Shown here: one piece after another, positions 13,354 to 20,860 of the stretch
How positions within the stretch are numbered: position 1 is the first letter of the stretch
Layout of the letters: every line of letters starts with the position of its first letter
Source of the DNA: a virus
Direction: 5' to 3' (one strand)
Length of the DNA stretch: 64,000 bases
Virus record (IMG/VR): IMGVR_UViG_3300045135_002615
Coordinates: 1 to 64,000 of that record
Notes under the pieces: generated by a model
Seen by the model: only the letters and a program-made list of their open reading frames with translations
What the model was told of the DNA's origin: nothing
Databases searched by the model: none
Program-made: the position numbers and the translations under genes

Positions 13354-15899
13354 CTAAGAGTTTTTCAAACGAAGCGGATGTCGTACACCACTTCAAATCA
13401 TTATTAGAGGACGCCACAGGAGCTCACTTTCAGACCCTCTCATCAAACAAGGGTGAGAAGTCTACATGGGCAACTGATGGTGTGATTGAGTGGGACTCCC
13501 CCACTAAGACCTCAGTACGAGTTTTATTAGAGACTAAGTTCGGTACGGACTTGACCCGTGAGCAGGTACGCTCAAATGTACTCGCTCAGGCATTGTACTA
13601 CTGCAAGAGGTTTGAGGGTAGGGGTGAGGACATCCCTAACGTGATCCTCATCGGCGATCAAGATCATTGTTTTGTGATTGGTTACGATGCGGTTAAGGAG
13701 TTCATGAGTGCGGAGGTAGATTGGAGTCGTAGACCTAGTTCACCTGACCCGAAGCTACATGTAGAGGTAGATGTTCACTTAGAGGGGACTCTAGCGGTGG
13801 ACGGGGTTAAGATGAAGGAGATATGTGAGCAGCTTGCGGAGGGTTGTGTGATAAAGGTGAAGCCCTCACCTGAGAACATCTCTGCGATGTATCAGCATTG
13901 GGTGACGCACATTATTCCAGAGGGTAAGTATGAGCCAGTGGAGATGACGGACATCTTCTTTGGTTGTGTCTTATACTCTGAGTCTGATGATCACTATGCG
14001 GTAGTCCACCCTAAGAAGAAGGACACCTTGTTGATGGGAGGTAAGGAGTACCACGTCAAGGTATCCGCGATGAACGGCTTCTTCGAGCGTAGGCAACGTG
14101 GTTTGAGTGCAAAGGATGCGGAAGAGCTTCTGTCTATGAGGGATCGTATCATTGAGGATGACGCGAGGCGTAGGCAGGGTGCGTTTTACACCCCACGTTT
14201 ATGGGTAGACGAGGCACATAGGGAGATGGAGAAGGTATTGGGTCATGATTGGAGGGATGAGTGTATTGTTTGGGATTGTTGTGCGGGTACAGGCAACCTT
14301 ACGAGGGACTATGACTTTAAGAATCTTATTCTGTCTACGGCGGAGGCACCTGATGTGAAGGCGATTAAGCGAGAGGGGTTTAATGAGGGTGCTCATGTGT
14401 TTCAGTATGACTTTTTGAACCCAGAGGCACCGTCACCTTTTTTTGAGGAGGGAGACAACGTATTGCCTTTGAGGGTGAAGGAGTTATTGAGGTCAGGTGC
14501 TGAGCAGGGGAAGCGTTTGGTATTTTTCATTAATCCACCTTATGCGACAGCAGGGAACGCGGGTGCAAAGGGGACATCTAAGGCTGGGGTTGCGGGTACA
14601 CTTGCGAACGCCGCTATGAAGAAGGATAAGTTAGGTGCTTGTTCACAACAGCTTTACGCTCAGTTCATGTATCAGTGTGAGCAGGTAGCTTCAGAGCATG
14701 GGTTCGAGAAGAAGAGCGTAGGCATCTTCTCACCTAGTTTGTTCATGGTGTCGGGGTCATTCGCAAAGTTCCGCCCTTTTTGGTACGAGCGATACTCTTA
14801 TCAGTCGGGCTTCATGTTCCAAGCCTCGCAGTTTGCTGACGTGAGTGGTGCATGGGCTATCTCGTTTACAACTTGGAATGAGGGCAAGACCGATATCACT
14901 CAATATCTCCCAATCATGCTTAAGAGCAAGAGAGATGCAGAGGAGATTATCCCACTCTCAGAGAAGCTCCTTTATAATGCGAGGGGTAGAGAGGCATCTG
15001 TTTGGGTGCGGGGGTTTGTTAAGGGGGTCAAGGCATGTCCTGTGCCTAACATGTCTTCAGGATTGAAGTTGAAGGAAGGTAAGATCACGTTGTGTTCGGG
15101 TGCCCTCCTTTACATGGTGAATGATAGTAACGCACTTTGCTATTCTCTAAAAGATGTTTTTTTCATCTCAAGTGCTTCCACACGAGGGCACGGGCTCTCA
15201 GTTTTAGCTGGAGAGGCATGGAGGAGGGCGATATCTCACTATGGTGCTCGTAAACTCTCTGTAGACACATGGATGACACATAATGACGAGTACCTAGCAC
15301 CAAGCACAGAGATTGAAGGCTATGACCAATGGGTAGATGACTGCCACATCTACGCTCTCTTAGAGAGCAAGAACAACATGACCTCTATGCGTGACGTAGA
15401 ATACAAAGGCAAGAAGTGGAATATCCATAACCACTTCTTCTGGCTCACCCGCAAAGAAGCTCTCGACCTCTACGGCAACCACCCCGATACAAGGAAGCTC
15501 TACCAAGACGCTAAAAAGAACCCTATCCCATATGAGAAGGAAGAAGGTGTACTCGGTGAAGACCTTACCCCTCAATGGCGTAAAGACGGTGACCCCTACT
15601 TCGCACACATCTTGCCCACCCTTGATCTCTCTCCATTAGCTAATGAAATCCTAGATGATCTCAAAGCCCTTCATGTGGAGAGCTTTACTTTACGCTCAAA
15701 GACAACCTCAGTGTTGGAGAAGGGTAAGTCTATTGATCTTCACTTAGGTGCTTGGGACGCAGGTGTCTATCAGCACAAGAAGCTATGGGCTACAGAGCCT
15801 ACCCTGAAGGCGAAGTGGGAAGCGATTAAAACTAAACATCGCACTCTTGCCCAGCAACTAGAGCATGGTGTGTATACCTATGGGTTCTTGATCAAATAA
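13350..15899 (+). CDS. Type IIG-like restriction nuclease / N6-adenine methyltransferase fusion, 849 aa
   Basis: The N-terminus holds a PD-(D/E)xK-like nuclease core (D43, E61, K63 in VRVLLETKFG). The methyltransferase follows, with the Eco57I-family lead-in QGAFYTP (276-282), SAM motif I DCCAGTGN (309-316) and catalytic motif IV NPPY (395-398). The remaining 450 residues probably include target recognition. This R-M-S order in a single chain is that of type IIG enzymes, which both cut and protect. In a phage it could protect its own DNA or degrade competitor or host DNA. No separate specificity gene is seen. A hairpin leader controls the start. Confidence 0.88.
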   Translation: MAKSFSNEADVVHHFKSLLEDATGAHFQTLSSNKGEKSTWATDGVIEWDSPTKTSVRVLLETKFGTDLTREQVRSNVLAQALYYCKRFEGRGEDIPNVILIGDQDHCFVIGYDAVKEFMSAEVDWSRRPSSPDPKLHVEVDVHLEGTLAVDGVKMKEICEQLAEGCVIKVKPSPENISAMYQHWVTHIIPEGKYEPVEMTDIFFGCVLYSESDDHYAVVHPKKKDTLLMGGKEYHVKVSAMNGFFERRQRGLSAKDAEELLSMRDRIIEDDARRRQGAFYTPRLWVDEAHREMEKVLGHDWRDECIVWDCCAGTGNLTRDYDFKNLILSTAEAPDVKAIKREGFNEGAHVFQYDFLNPEAPSPFFEEGDNVLPLRVKELLRSGAEQGKRLVFFINPPYATAGNAGAKGTSKAGVAGTLANAAMKKDKLGACSQQLYAQFMYQCEQVASEHGFEKKSVGIFSPSLFMVSGSFAKFRPFWYERYSYQSGFMFQASQFADVSGAWAISFTTWNEGKTDITQYLPIMLKSKRDAEEIIPLSEKLLYNARGREASVWVRGFVKGVKACPVPNMSSGLKLKEGKITLCSGALLYMVNDSNALCYSLKDVFFISSASTRGHGLSVLAGEAWRRAISHYGARKLSVDTWMTHNDEYLAPSTEIEGYDQWVDDCHIYALLESKNNMTSMRDVEYKGKKWNIHNHFFWLTRKEALDLYGNHPDTRKLYQDAKKNPIPYEKEEGVLGEDLTPQWRKDGDPYFAHILPTLDLSPLANEILDDLKALHVESFTLRSKTTSVLEKGKSIDLHLGAWDAGVYQHKKLWATEPTLKAKWEAIKTKHRTLAQQLEHGVYTYGFLIK

Positions 15900-15909
15900 G
15901 GGAGGTCTT

Positions 15910-15993
15910 ATGAGGGTTAGTTCTATCGGGGTTAAGAGCCTCTATACGGCTCAGGGAAATAAGGCTTCTGAGTGGGGTGAGAGAGCCTGTTAA
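15910..15993 (+). CDS. 27-aa small ORF
   Basis: ATG with the excellent SD GGGAGG 8 nt after the upstream stop codon. The peptide starts MRVSSIGVKSLYT and ends in Cys. It could be a real coupled small protein or the 5' remnant of a gene replaced by the downstream insertion. Unsupported by homology. Confidence 0.35.
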   Translation: MRVSSIGVKSLYTAQGNKASEWGERAC

Positions 15994-16162
15994 GGGGGTT
16001 AAGACCATTAAAGGGGGACTAGGGTTAAGACTACGCTAGACTTCTGAGGTGCCTCTTAGGGGAGTTAGTGGTCGGGTTTCTCCTAGAAAATATGGGACGT
16101 TTTAACTATGCGTTTTCGGGTGCTTACTGACGGGTCGGGCTTGTAAGACGTTTCAGAAGTGG

Positions 16163-16177
16163 TATAATTGTTATAAT
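16163..16177 (+). promoter_or_regulatory. Tandem TATAAT boxes
   Basis: TATAAT occurs at 16163-16168 and 16172-16177, about 100 nt before the D12 methyltransferase start. Confidence 0.4.
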
Positions 16178-16272
16178 AGAGGCGTAAGTGCTCACTTATA
16201 CACCGTGACAATAGACCAAGAAAGACACATCTAGACTAATGATTGGGTCTAGAAGAAAGAGAAAAATATAGT

Positions 16273-17202
16273 ATGACTAAGGCAGTGAAAACCGCTAAGC
16301 GTGGCAGAGGAGTGTCCCCAATATATCTAGATGAAGACGACCAAGCGAATCAGTCAAATGTTATTCACCCACGAGGTCGCAGACGAAAGAAAATAGTCTT
16401 CGGATGGTATGGCGGAAAGTTCTCTCATCTTGATTGGTTATTGCCTTTGCTACCCGAGTGTCATCACTACTGCGAACCCTTCTCAGGATCTGGTGCCGTG
16501 CTTATCAATCGTGATGCCTCGCCCGTTGAGACTTACAACGACATAGATGGTGACGTGGTGAATTTCTTCCGTGTGCTTCGTGACTCTCATGAAGAGCTGA
16601 TTAGGGCAATTTCCTTGACGCCATTTTCACGCGAAGAATACCACCATGCGATCAGTGGCGACACAAGTGGTATCAGTGACGTGGAACGGGCAAGAAGGTT
16701 CTACATAAAGGCTCGCCAGACTCGCACAGGGCTTGCTCAGACCGCATCACTTGGTCGTTGGGCGAACTGCAAAAACACGAGCCGATCAGGGATGTCCGGT
16801 GTTGTCTCCCGATGGCTTGGTGGCGTGAATGCACTGGACGAGATCGCCGAGCGACTTATTCGGGTGCAAATCGAAAACAGACCCGCTGTTGATGTAATCC
16901 GTCTGTATGACAGCCCCAAGACGCTTTTCTATTGTGACCCGCCCTATCTCCACGCAACACGAGGTGACGCTAAGGCTTACGGGTTCGAGATGGACGAGAG
17001 TCAGCATCGGGAATTTGCCAAAGCGGTTAATGAGTGCAAAGGTATGGTAGCTGTGTCTGGGTATGACCACCCGCTGATGGACGATCTCTTCAAACCCGAA
17101 CATTGGTTCAAGACCCAAGGTCCTGACAAAACGATCCACTCGACCAAGGGTAAAAGGTCAGAAGTCCTTTGGACAAACTATGACCCCAAGTTAAAACCAT
17201 AG
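16273..17202 (+). CDS. D12-class (Dam-like) DNA adenine-N6 methyltransferase, 309 aa
   Basis: Motifs are in the D12 order: GWYGGK (44-49), EPFSGSGAV (68-76, SAM motif I), NDIDGDVVNFF (89-99) and catalytic DPPY (222-225), with a VSGYDHPLMDDLF C-terminal block. The length fits Dam-like enzymes, which methylate adenine in short sites; the site cannot be read. I chose the ATG at 16273; a TTG 30 nt upstream is in frame. Codon choice (more GCC, CGC and CGA, GC-richer third positions) differs from the surrounding genes. A gene fragment lies right after it. Both point to horizontal acquisition. Confidence 0.9.
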   Translation: MTKAVKTAKRGRGVSPIYLDEDDQANQSNVIHPRGRRRKKIVFGWYGGKFSHLDWLLPLLPECHHYCEPFSGSGAVLINRDASPVETYNDIDGDVVNFFRVLRDSHEELIRAISLTPFSREEYHHAISGDTSGISDVERARRFYIKARQTRTGLAQTASLGRWANCKNTSRSGMSGVVSRWLGGVNALDEIAERLIRVQIENRPAVDVIRLYDSPKTLFYCDPPYLHATRGDAKAYGFEMDESQHREFAKAVNECKGMVAVSGYDHPLMDDLFKPEHWFKTQGPDKTIHSTKGKRSEVLWTNYDPKLKP

Positions 17203-17384
17203 TTTGAATGCTATTCATTGTGTGGGGCTTTAGGTGAGAGCACTAATCTGATAGTGCCGAACTCACTTTATTGCCTTTTAAGTGTTTGCTGTAGTTTAAT
17301 GTGTGCCAAACAGGTCGGGCAATGGAGACTATGTGCCCTTGACCACCATACCCTTCTTGGTAGGCTATGGCGTGGTGCTCCTGC

Positions 17385-17652
17385 TAGAAATCGAGGCGAG
17401 GGGAGAGCTGATCCCAACAGATATGGGAAGATACTCTTTGATGACCATAGCTGGGTGTTGAAAGAGGTCGAAGGGGCTCGGAGGGCTCTTCGTAGATATG
17501 CGAAGCTCTATGACCTTGAGCTTACGGACTTCTTTAAACGTCTAGGGGGGAGAGGTACTACCTACCCTCGTGACTTGAATCTATCAGGTGGGATTCAGAG
17601 TCCTGTGTTCACTCTATACGACCCCAACTTCCAAGACGACTTGGGATATTAA
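17385..17652 (+). pseudogene. 3' fragment of a paralogue of the next gene
   Basis: The translated end of this stretch (YGKILFDDHSWVLKEVEGAR, then RALRRYAKLYDLELTDFF) aligns with residues about 77-120 of the protein at 17709 (YLKIDEEGELHFKYPVWAVK, then VLRAYARRYKLDFIDDF). No matching N-terminal half exists upstream. A longer ORF can be opened at 17218, but its first part has no similarity and an unusual composition, so I treat it as a truncated gene beside the inserted methyltransferase. The 180 nt between 17203 and 17384 show no other feature. Confidence 0.7.
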
Positions 17653-17665
17653 CTCCCCTGCGAAC

Positions 17666-17680
17666 GTATTCATATAATAT
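17666..17680 (+). promoter_or_regulatory. TATTCATATAATAT promoter-like box
   Basis: It shares TATTCATATAA with the boxes at 9818 and 12274 and lies about 30 nt before the ATG at 17709. Confidence 0.55.
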
Positions 17681-17708
17681 AGGGAACACACGTTATAAGG
17701 AGAAACAC

Positions 17709-18167
17709 ATGAACCAAGCAAAGCAGATTATTGAGAAATTCCGCAAGAGCTATAAGCCTATTGCACCACCCGAAGACAGCGTTCTTTACCCTCTCTATGA
17801 GAGGCTGACCTCAAGAGGTTGGGTTGTCTCTTATGAGGAGGTTGCTCAAGGTCTCGCGGTGAACCCTGTACTGAAGTACACCACTGATCAGATCTTGAGT
17901 GATCCGTACTTAAAGATTGATGAAGAAGGTGAGTTGCACTTTAAGTACCCCGTATGGGCGGTCAAGGAGATCAGAGCAGCCCGTAGCGTATTGAGAGCTT
18001 ACGCACGAAGGTACAAACTCGACTTCATTGATGACTTTGAGAACCTCCCCAATAACTTGGGCTTCAGCCGCACCCCAAGTATTGACAAGCCTGAGTTCTT
18101 CATCTCTATCCCTGATGATGGGAAGTCGGTTTGGAGACTTGAGAAGTATCTTAGGGAGAACACCTAA
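17709..18167 (+). CDS. Hypothetical protein, 152 aa, intact member of a two-copy family
   Basis: I do not recognise it. It is soluble. Residues 1-60 are helical and may form a winged-helix-like region (LYERLTSRGWVVSYEEVAQG). A conserved central motif (VWAVKEIRAARSVLRAYARR, about 88-107) is also present in the truncated copy just upstream. Strong SD AAGGAGAAA, a CATATAA box upstream and no terminator before the next hairpin. The duplicated copy suggests the family has been amplified here. Confidence 0.85.
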   Translation: MNQAKQIIEKFRKSYKPIAPPEDSVLYPLYERLTSRGWVVSYEEVAQGLAVNPVLKYTTDQILSDPYLKIDEEGELHFKYPVWAVKEIRAARSVLRAYARRYKLDFIDDFENLPNNLGFSRTPSIDKPEFFISIPDDGKSVWRLEKYLRENT

Positions 18168-18183
18168 GATACTCACCCCCCCC

Positions 18184-18228
18184 AATCCATTGATGTAAGT
18201 ATCCAACAACAACTTACATCAATGGATT
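18184..18228 (+). promoter_or_regulatory. 17-bp perfect hairpin ending 3 nt before a start codon
   Basis: AATCCATTGATGTAAGT (18184-18200) and ACTTACATCAATGGATT (18212-18228) are perfect complements with an 11-nt loop. The ATG is at 18232. No free SD exists, and the only weak one (GGAT) is in the stem. There is no T tract on the plus strand. Geometry (11-nt loop, 3-nt gap to ATG) matches the hairpin at 3018-3054. Confidence 0.65.
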
Positions 18229-18231
18229 TAT

Positions 18232-18888
18232 ATGTTTAATCTCTTTAACTACAGCAAGAGGGATCTCACCGCCGCCATTGCGGGGGTCAAAGCACTCACG
18301 GGTGCTAAGCTTCGTAATGCCCCACTAGGTGCGGTTGATCTCTCTTATGCAGATCTCTCTTATGCAGACCTAAGAGGAGCTGATCTCACAGGTGCGAACC
18401 TAACAGGTGCTAAGCTCACAATGGCTAGGCTCAAAGGAGCTGACCTCACGGGTGCTGACCTCACAGGGACTACTTTGAGTATGGTGAGAGCCCCTCAAGC
18501 GAACTTCACGGGGGCGTATGCTCCTTTGAGTGATCCTGCTCTCTTTAATGGTGCGGAGCTAACAGGAGCTATCTTTGAGAGGGCTCTTTTGGACTCATCA
18601 CTCTTTAAGAGTGCCATTCTAAAGGATGTAAACTTTACTGAAGCCTCTCTCATCGAGGCGAACTTCAAGAAGGCAGAGTGTAAGGGGACAGACTTTGTAT
18701 ACGCCAACATGGAGCGTGTGAAGTTTGACTCGGCAGAGCTGACAGATGTGAGCTTCATCTCTGCGAACTTGAGTTATGCCGACTTTGAGGATGCCACCTT
18801 GACAGAGGTGGACTTCAGAGAGGCTACGACAACTAGAATTCGATTATTAGACGCGGTTATGTCCCGCATTGAGACAGACGAGGCGTAA
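18232..18888 (+). CDS. Pentapeptide-repeat protein 5, 218 aa
   Basis: After a short N-terminal helix (1-20), repeats of the A(D/N)LxX form run to the end (for example ADLRG, ANLTG, ANFKK, ADFED), making a compact right-handed beta-helix. Phe replaces Leu at many central positions in the second half. It is translated directly after a 17-bp hairpin. It is followed 6 nt later by a small membrane protein gene, so the two are probably cotranscribed and may work together. Target unknown. Confidence 0.9.
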   Translation: MFNLFNYSKRDLTAAIAGVKALTGAKLRNAPLGAVDLSYADLSYADLRGADLTGANLTGAKLTMARLKGADLTGADLTGTTLSMVRAPQANFTGAYAPLSDPALFNGAELTGAIFERALLDSSLFKSAILKDVNFTEASLIEANFKKAECKGTDFVYANMERVKFDSAELTDVSFISANLSYADFEDATLTEVDFREATTTRIRLLDAVMSRIETDEA

Positions 18889-18894
18889 ATCAAA

Positions 18895-19371
18895 ATGGAT
18901 AACAAGACAGATATGAACAAGACAGATATGAACAAGACAGATGCGAACAAGACAGATATGGCGTTAGCCTTCGTGAGCGGGGGGTGGACATGGTTGAAGG
19001 ATTCTACCTCCTCTCTACTAGGCTTCTTGTGGATGATCCTTAAAGAGATCGGCACACTGAAGATCTTCAAGTGGCTCTTGATGGGCGTGGTCGCCTTGAT
19101 CATCGCATGGGCAGGTTGGAAGTACTACTCAGTCGAGACCTATGCCGTGTGCATTAAAATGGACGACAAGGGTAAGACCCAAGACATGACTAAGCCCATG
19201 AAGCTCAAGTCAAAAGCTCACGAGAAGATCGCGGCACAACTCACCGCTCAAGATTGGGTGTGTGAGGAGTACAAGGTGGACATGGAGATGATTGATCTAT
19301 TGAACACCATGTACATCAGTCACACGGAGATCATGCGAAGCAAGCTAGGTTCAGAGTCAACCACCCCTTAA
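18895..19371 (+). CDS. Single-pass membrane protein with NKTDM tandem repeats, 158 aa
   Basis: The N-terminus has four tandem five-residue repeats (NKTDM, NKTDM, NKTDA, NKTDM) encoded by 15-bp DNA repeats. One strong transmembrane segment follows (about residues 61-80, LLMGVVALIIAWAGW), with an upstream amphipathic region and a C-terminal soluble domain of about 75 residues containing two Cys (VCIKMDD and WVCEEY). No signal peptidase site is seen. It sits downstream of a pentapeptide gene and upstream of a terminator. Function unknown. Confidence 0.87.
   Translation: MDNKTDMNKTDMNKTDANKTDMALAFVSGGWTWLKDSTSSLLGFLWMILKEIGTLKIFKWLLMGVVALIIAWAGWKYYSVETYAVCIKMDDKGKTQDMTKPMKLKSKAHEKIAAQLTAQDWVCEEYKVDMEMIDLLNTMYISHTEIMRSKLGSESTTP
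18901..18960 (+). repeat. Four tandem 15-bp repeats within a CDS
   Basis: AACAAGACAGATATG is repeated four times with one variant (GCG in the third unit). The unit is a multiple of three, so copy-number change keeps the frame. Confidence 0.95.
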
Positions 19372-19375
19372 ATTA

Positions 19376-19427
19376 AAAAAGAGCCCCTCTCTAGTAAACT
19401 GAACGACTAGAGAGGGGCTCTTTTTTT
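19376..19427 (+). terminator. Intrinsic terminator
   Basis: GAGCCCCTCTCTAGT and ACTAGAGAGGGGCTC pair perfectly with a short loop, followed by seven T. Confidence 0.95.
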
Positions 19428-19452
19428 GTTGGGGGGGTTTGAGTGTTAGATC

Positions 19453-19460
19453 TTTTATAG
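19453..19460 (+). promoter_or_regulatory. TTTTATAG promoter-like box
   Basis: The same octamer stands before the hairpin leader at 3013. Here it is 36 nt before the ATG at 19496 and just after a terminator. Confidence 0.4.
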
Positions 19461-19495
19461 TATGATATACAGGACACCTATACGGGAGGGCAACT

Positions 19496-19933
19496 ATGGA
19501 TAAGATAGCTCAATTAGAAGCACGCCTAGCACAACTTGAAAAGCAATCAGGACTCTTTGACTTCTTTAAGAAGAAGAAGACCCCAAGTATGAGTTCAACG
19601 GCATACATAGCTACTGAGATACTAGAGGCGTGTTTGGTTGATTTAAAAAAGAACAGGCTGGTTTTGGATTCGGAAAGAGTGACTGTAGAGGAAGACCTTG
19701 TCGTTTCCTCTATAGTCTCTACGAGTGTTGCAGTCATCGAGGACTCATATCTCAAAAAGACCGAGTACTATGATCTCATCTGTTATGTTAAAGAGGTCTC
19801 TCAGATAGAAGATCAATTCATAGTAACCATCGAGCTTGACCATGAGACTTTATATAAGGGGGTCTATAATCTCCGAGACCGCATGGTGAGTATCTCTAAG
19901 ATGGTACTTAGGGAGTTTGCTTCCCGCGTCTAA
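19496..19933 (+). CDS. Hypothetical protein with KIAQLEARLAQLEKQ N-terminus, 145 aa
   Basis: Residues 3-17 (KIAQLEARLAQLEKQ) form a short coiled-coil module nearly the same as in the protein at 5004. A GLFDFFKKKK amphipathic or basic stretch follows. The rest (about 35-145) is a mixed alpha/beta domain that I do not recognise. Sharing only the N-terminal module suggests a common docking or oligomerisation tag. SD GGGAGGG is present. Terminator-bounded on the 5' side. Confidence 0.85.
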   Translation: MDKIAQLEARLAQLEKQSGLFDFFKKKKTPSMSSTAYIATEILEACLVDLKKNRLVLDSERVTVEEDLVVSSIVSTSVAVIEDSYLKKTEYYDLICYVKEVSQIEDQFIVTIELDHETLYKGVYNLRDRMVSISKMVLREFASRV

Positions 19934-20049
19934 AAAAATTTGAAGCCGGGGTGAGATGGTTGGTATAAGGGTGTTGCTCTTTGAAAAAACAGGTACTACA
20001 CATCATTAATCTTATAAGGCTCTTACCACTCAACATGGAAGGAGCACTT

Positions 20050-20283
20050 ATGATGCAACAATGGTGGATTTTCAATATTTCGGATGGTGAGGTGAACCGG
20101 ATGGCGTTTGAGGAGCTTCCTCCTCGCCCATCAGACGCTCGTGAGCCTGAGAATGGCGACCCTTACACCCCTTGGTATGAGCTCTTAGAGCATTGGGATG
20201 ACGAGCATATCCACATCAAGGCAGAGAGCTTAGAAATCGCAGAGATCAAAGCGAAGAACATCTTAGCTTTGAGAAAAGCGTGA
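20050..20283 (+). CDS. Hypothetical small acidic protein, 77 aa
   Basis: I chose the ATG at 20050 (or the adjacent one at 20053) because GGAAGGAG lies just upstream; a TTG-initiated form from 19981 would place this SD inside the gene. The protein is acidic, Trp-rich at the start (MMQQWWIF) and ends in a helix (SLEIAEIKAKNILALRKA). No known motif. It directly precedes the tRNA cluster. Confidence 0.75.
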   Translation: MMQQWWIFNISDGEVNRMAFEELPPRPSDAREPENGDPYTPWYELLEHWDDEHIHIKAESLEIAEIKAKNILALRKA

Positions 20284-20302
20284 TAAGCGTATTGCTCTCC
20301 GA

Positions 20303-20319
20303 TCCCGTGTCAAACGGGA
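20303..20319 (+). repeat. tRNA-region hairpin, variant 0
   Basis: TCCCGT and ACGGGA flank a GTCAA loop just upstream of the first tRNA-like remnant. It is the shortest member of the hairpin family found at 20750, 20945 and 21382. Confidence 0.45.
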
Positions 20320-20326
20320 AACTTAT

Positions 20327-20377
20327 GTAGAGGTGTAGGTGGCTACACTCTGAGGGGTTCGACTCCCAACTTCTACG
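20327..20377 (+). ncRNA. tRNA-like remnant 1, about 50 nt
   Basis: The acceptor-like arms GTAGAGG and CTTCTAC pair (one G-U). There is one internal hairpin (GTAG/CTAC with a GTGG loop, D-arm-like), and GGGG-TTCGACT-CCC forms a T-arm, partly mismatched. No anticodon arm fits in the length. Followed by a CA dinucleotide run. Either a decayed tRNA or a minimal tRNA-like RNA. Confidence 0.5.
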
Positions 20378-20405
20378 ACACACACACACACAAGGAGACA
20401 TTGAT

Positions 20406-20612
20406 ATGTCAGAGAAGAGCAGTAAGAATGGCTACGAGATTCGAGAGAATCTCCTCCACATGGCAGTTGGTATTCTTTCAGATCGTGACAACAAGGATCG
20501 TGAGAACGAGTATCTCAAGCCTGAAGGTCAACGTAAACCCATCAAAGGGTATGATCTTGAAGAGGTGCTTGCTACTGCGGAGAAGCTCTATAGCTTTGTA
20601 GGCAAGAAGTAA
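20406..20612 (+). CDS. Small conserved-type phage protein, 68 aa
   Basis: The protein contains NGYEIRENLLHMA near its start and a final EEVLATAEKLYSFVGKK helix. From memory this pattern (EIRxxLLxxA ... A..LY.FV) is frequent in small proteins of T4-like phages; a search would be needed. SD AAGGAG precedes the ATG. It is embedded in the tRNA cluster between the first tRNA-like remnant and tRNA-Val, so it is probably cotranscribed with the tRNAs. Confidence 0.8.
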   Translation: MSEKSSKNGYEIRENLLHMAVGILSDRDNKDRENEYLKPEGQRKPIKGYDLEEVLATAEKLYSFVGKK

Positions 20613-20639
20613 GTCATTCTTGAGGGCTGAACCCCTCAC

Positions 20640-20712
20640 GCGACTATAGCTCAGTTGGTAGAGCATCGGTCTTACACACCGATGGTCACAGGTTCAAGTC
20701 CTGTTGGTCGCA
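20640..20712 (+). tRNA. tRNA-Val (anticodon TAC)
   Basis: All four arms fold: acceptor GCGACTA/TGGTCGC, D-arm GCTC...GAGC, anticodon stem TCGGT/ACCGA with loop CTTACAC, T-arm ACAGG-TTCAAGT-CCTGT. CCA is not encoded (CTA follows). Confidence 0.97.
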
Positions 20713-20749
20713 CTAGCCCTGCCCGTTAAAGGTGTTTCTCCTCCTCGTT

Positions 20750-20776
20750 GTTCCGTGAGGAGGGCTAAAACGGAAC
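20750..20776 (+). repeat. tRNA-region hairpin, copy 1
   Basis: GTTCCGT (20750-20756) pairs with ACGGAAC (20770-20776) around GAGGAGGGCTAAA. A longer flank (from about 20727) is shared with the copy at 21382. It lies directly before tRNA-Asn. Confidence 0.75.
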
Positions 20777-20782
20777 CTCTAT

Positions 20783-20856
20783 GCCTACTTAGCTCAGTTG
20801 GTTAGAGCAACGGACTGTTAATCCGTAGGTCCAAGGTTCAAGTCCTTGAGTGGGCG
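20783..20856 (+). tRNA. tRNA-Asn (anticodon GTT)
   Basis: Acceptor GCCTACT/AGTGGGC, anticodon stem ACGGA/TCCGT with loop CTGTTAA, T-arm CAAGG-TTCAAGT-CCTTG. CCA is not encoded. Confidence 0.97.
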
Positions 20857-20860
20857 GTCC

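Larger units (their letters stand above)
15900..16272 (+). other. Gap between the two methyltransferase genes
   Basis: About 370 nt with no long ORF. It contains a possible 27-codon ORF with a strong SD (15910-15993), a G-rich stretch with repeated GGGTTAAGA-like motifs (about 15990-16035) and tandem TATAAT boxes (16163-16177). I see no terminator or tRNA. It may mark the left edge of an inserted segment. Confidence 0.5.

Noticed and set aside
17218-17384. 5' part of the ORF opening at 17218 as a real protein start
   Set aside because: The Cys-rich first part has no similarity to the paralogue, no SD, and an odd composition; only the 3' part aligns with a gene.
18901-18960. Tandem 15-mers as a CRISPR-like array
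   Set aside because: There are no spacers; the repeats are contiguous and in frame within a protein gene.
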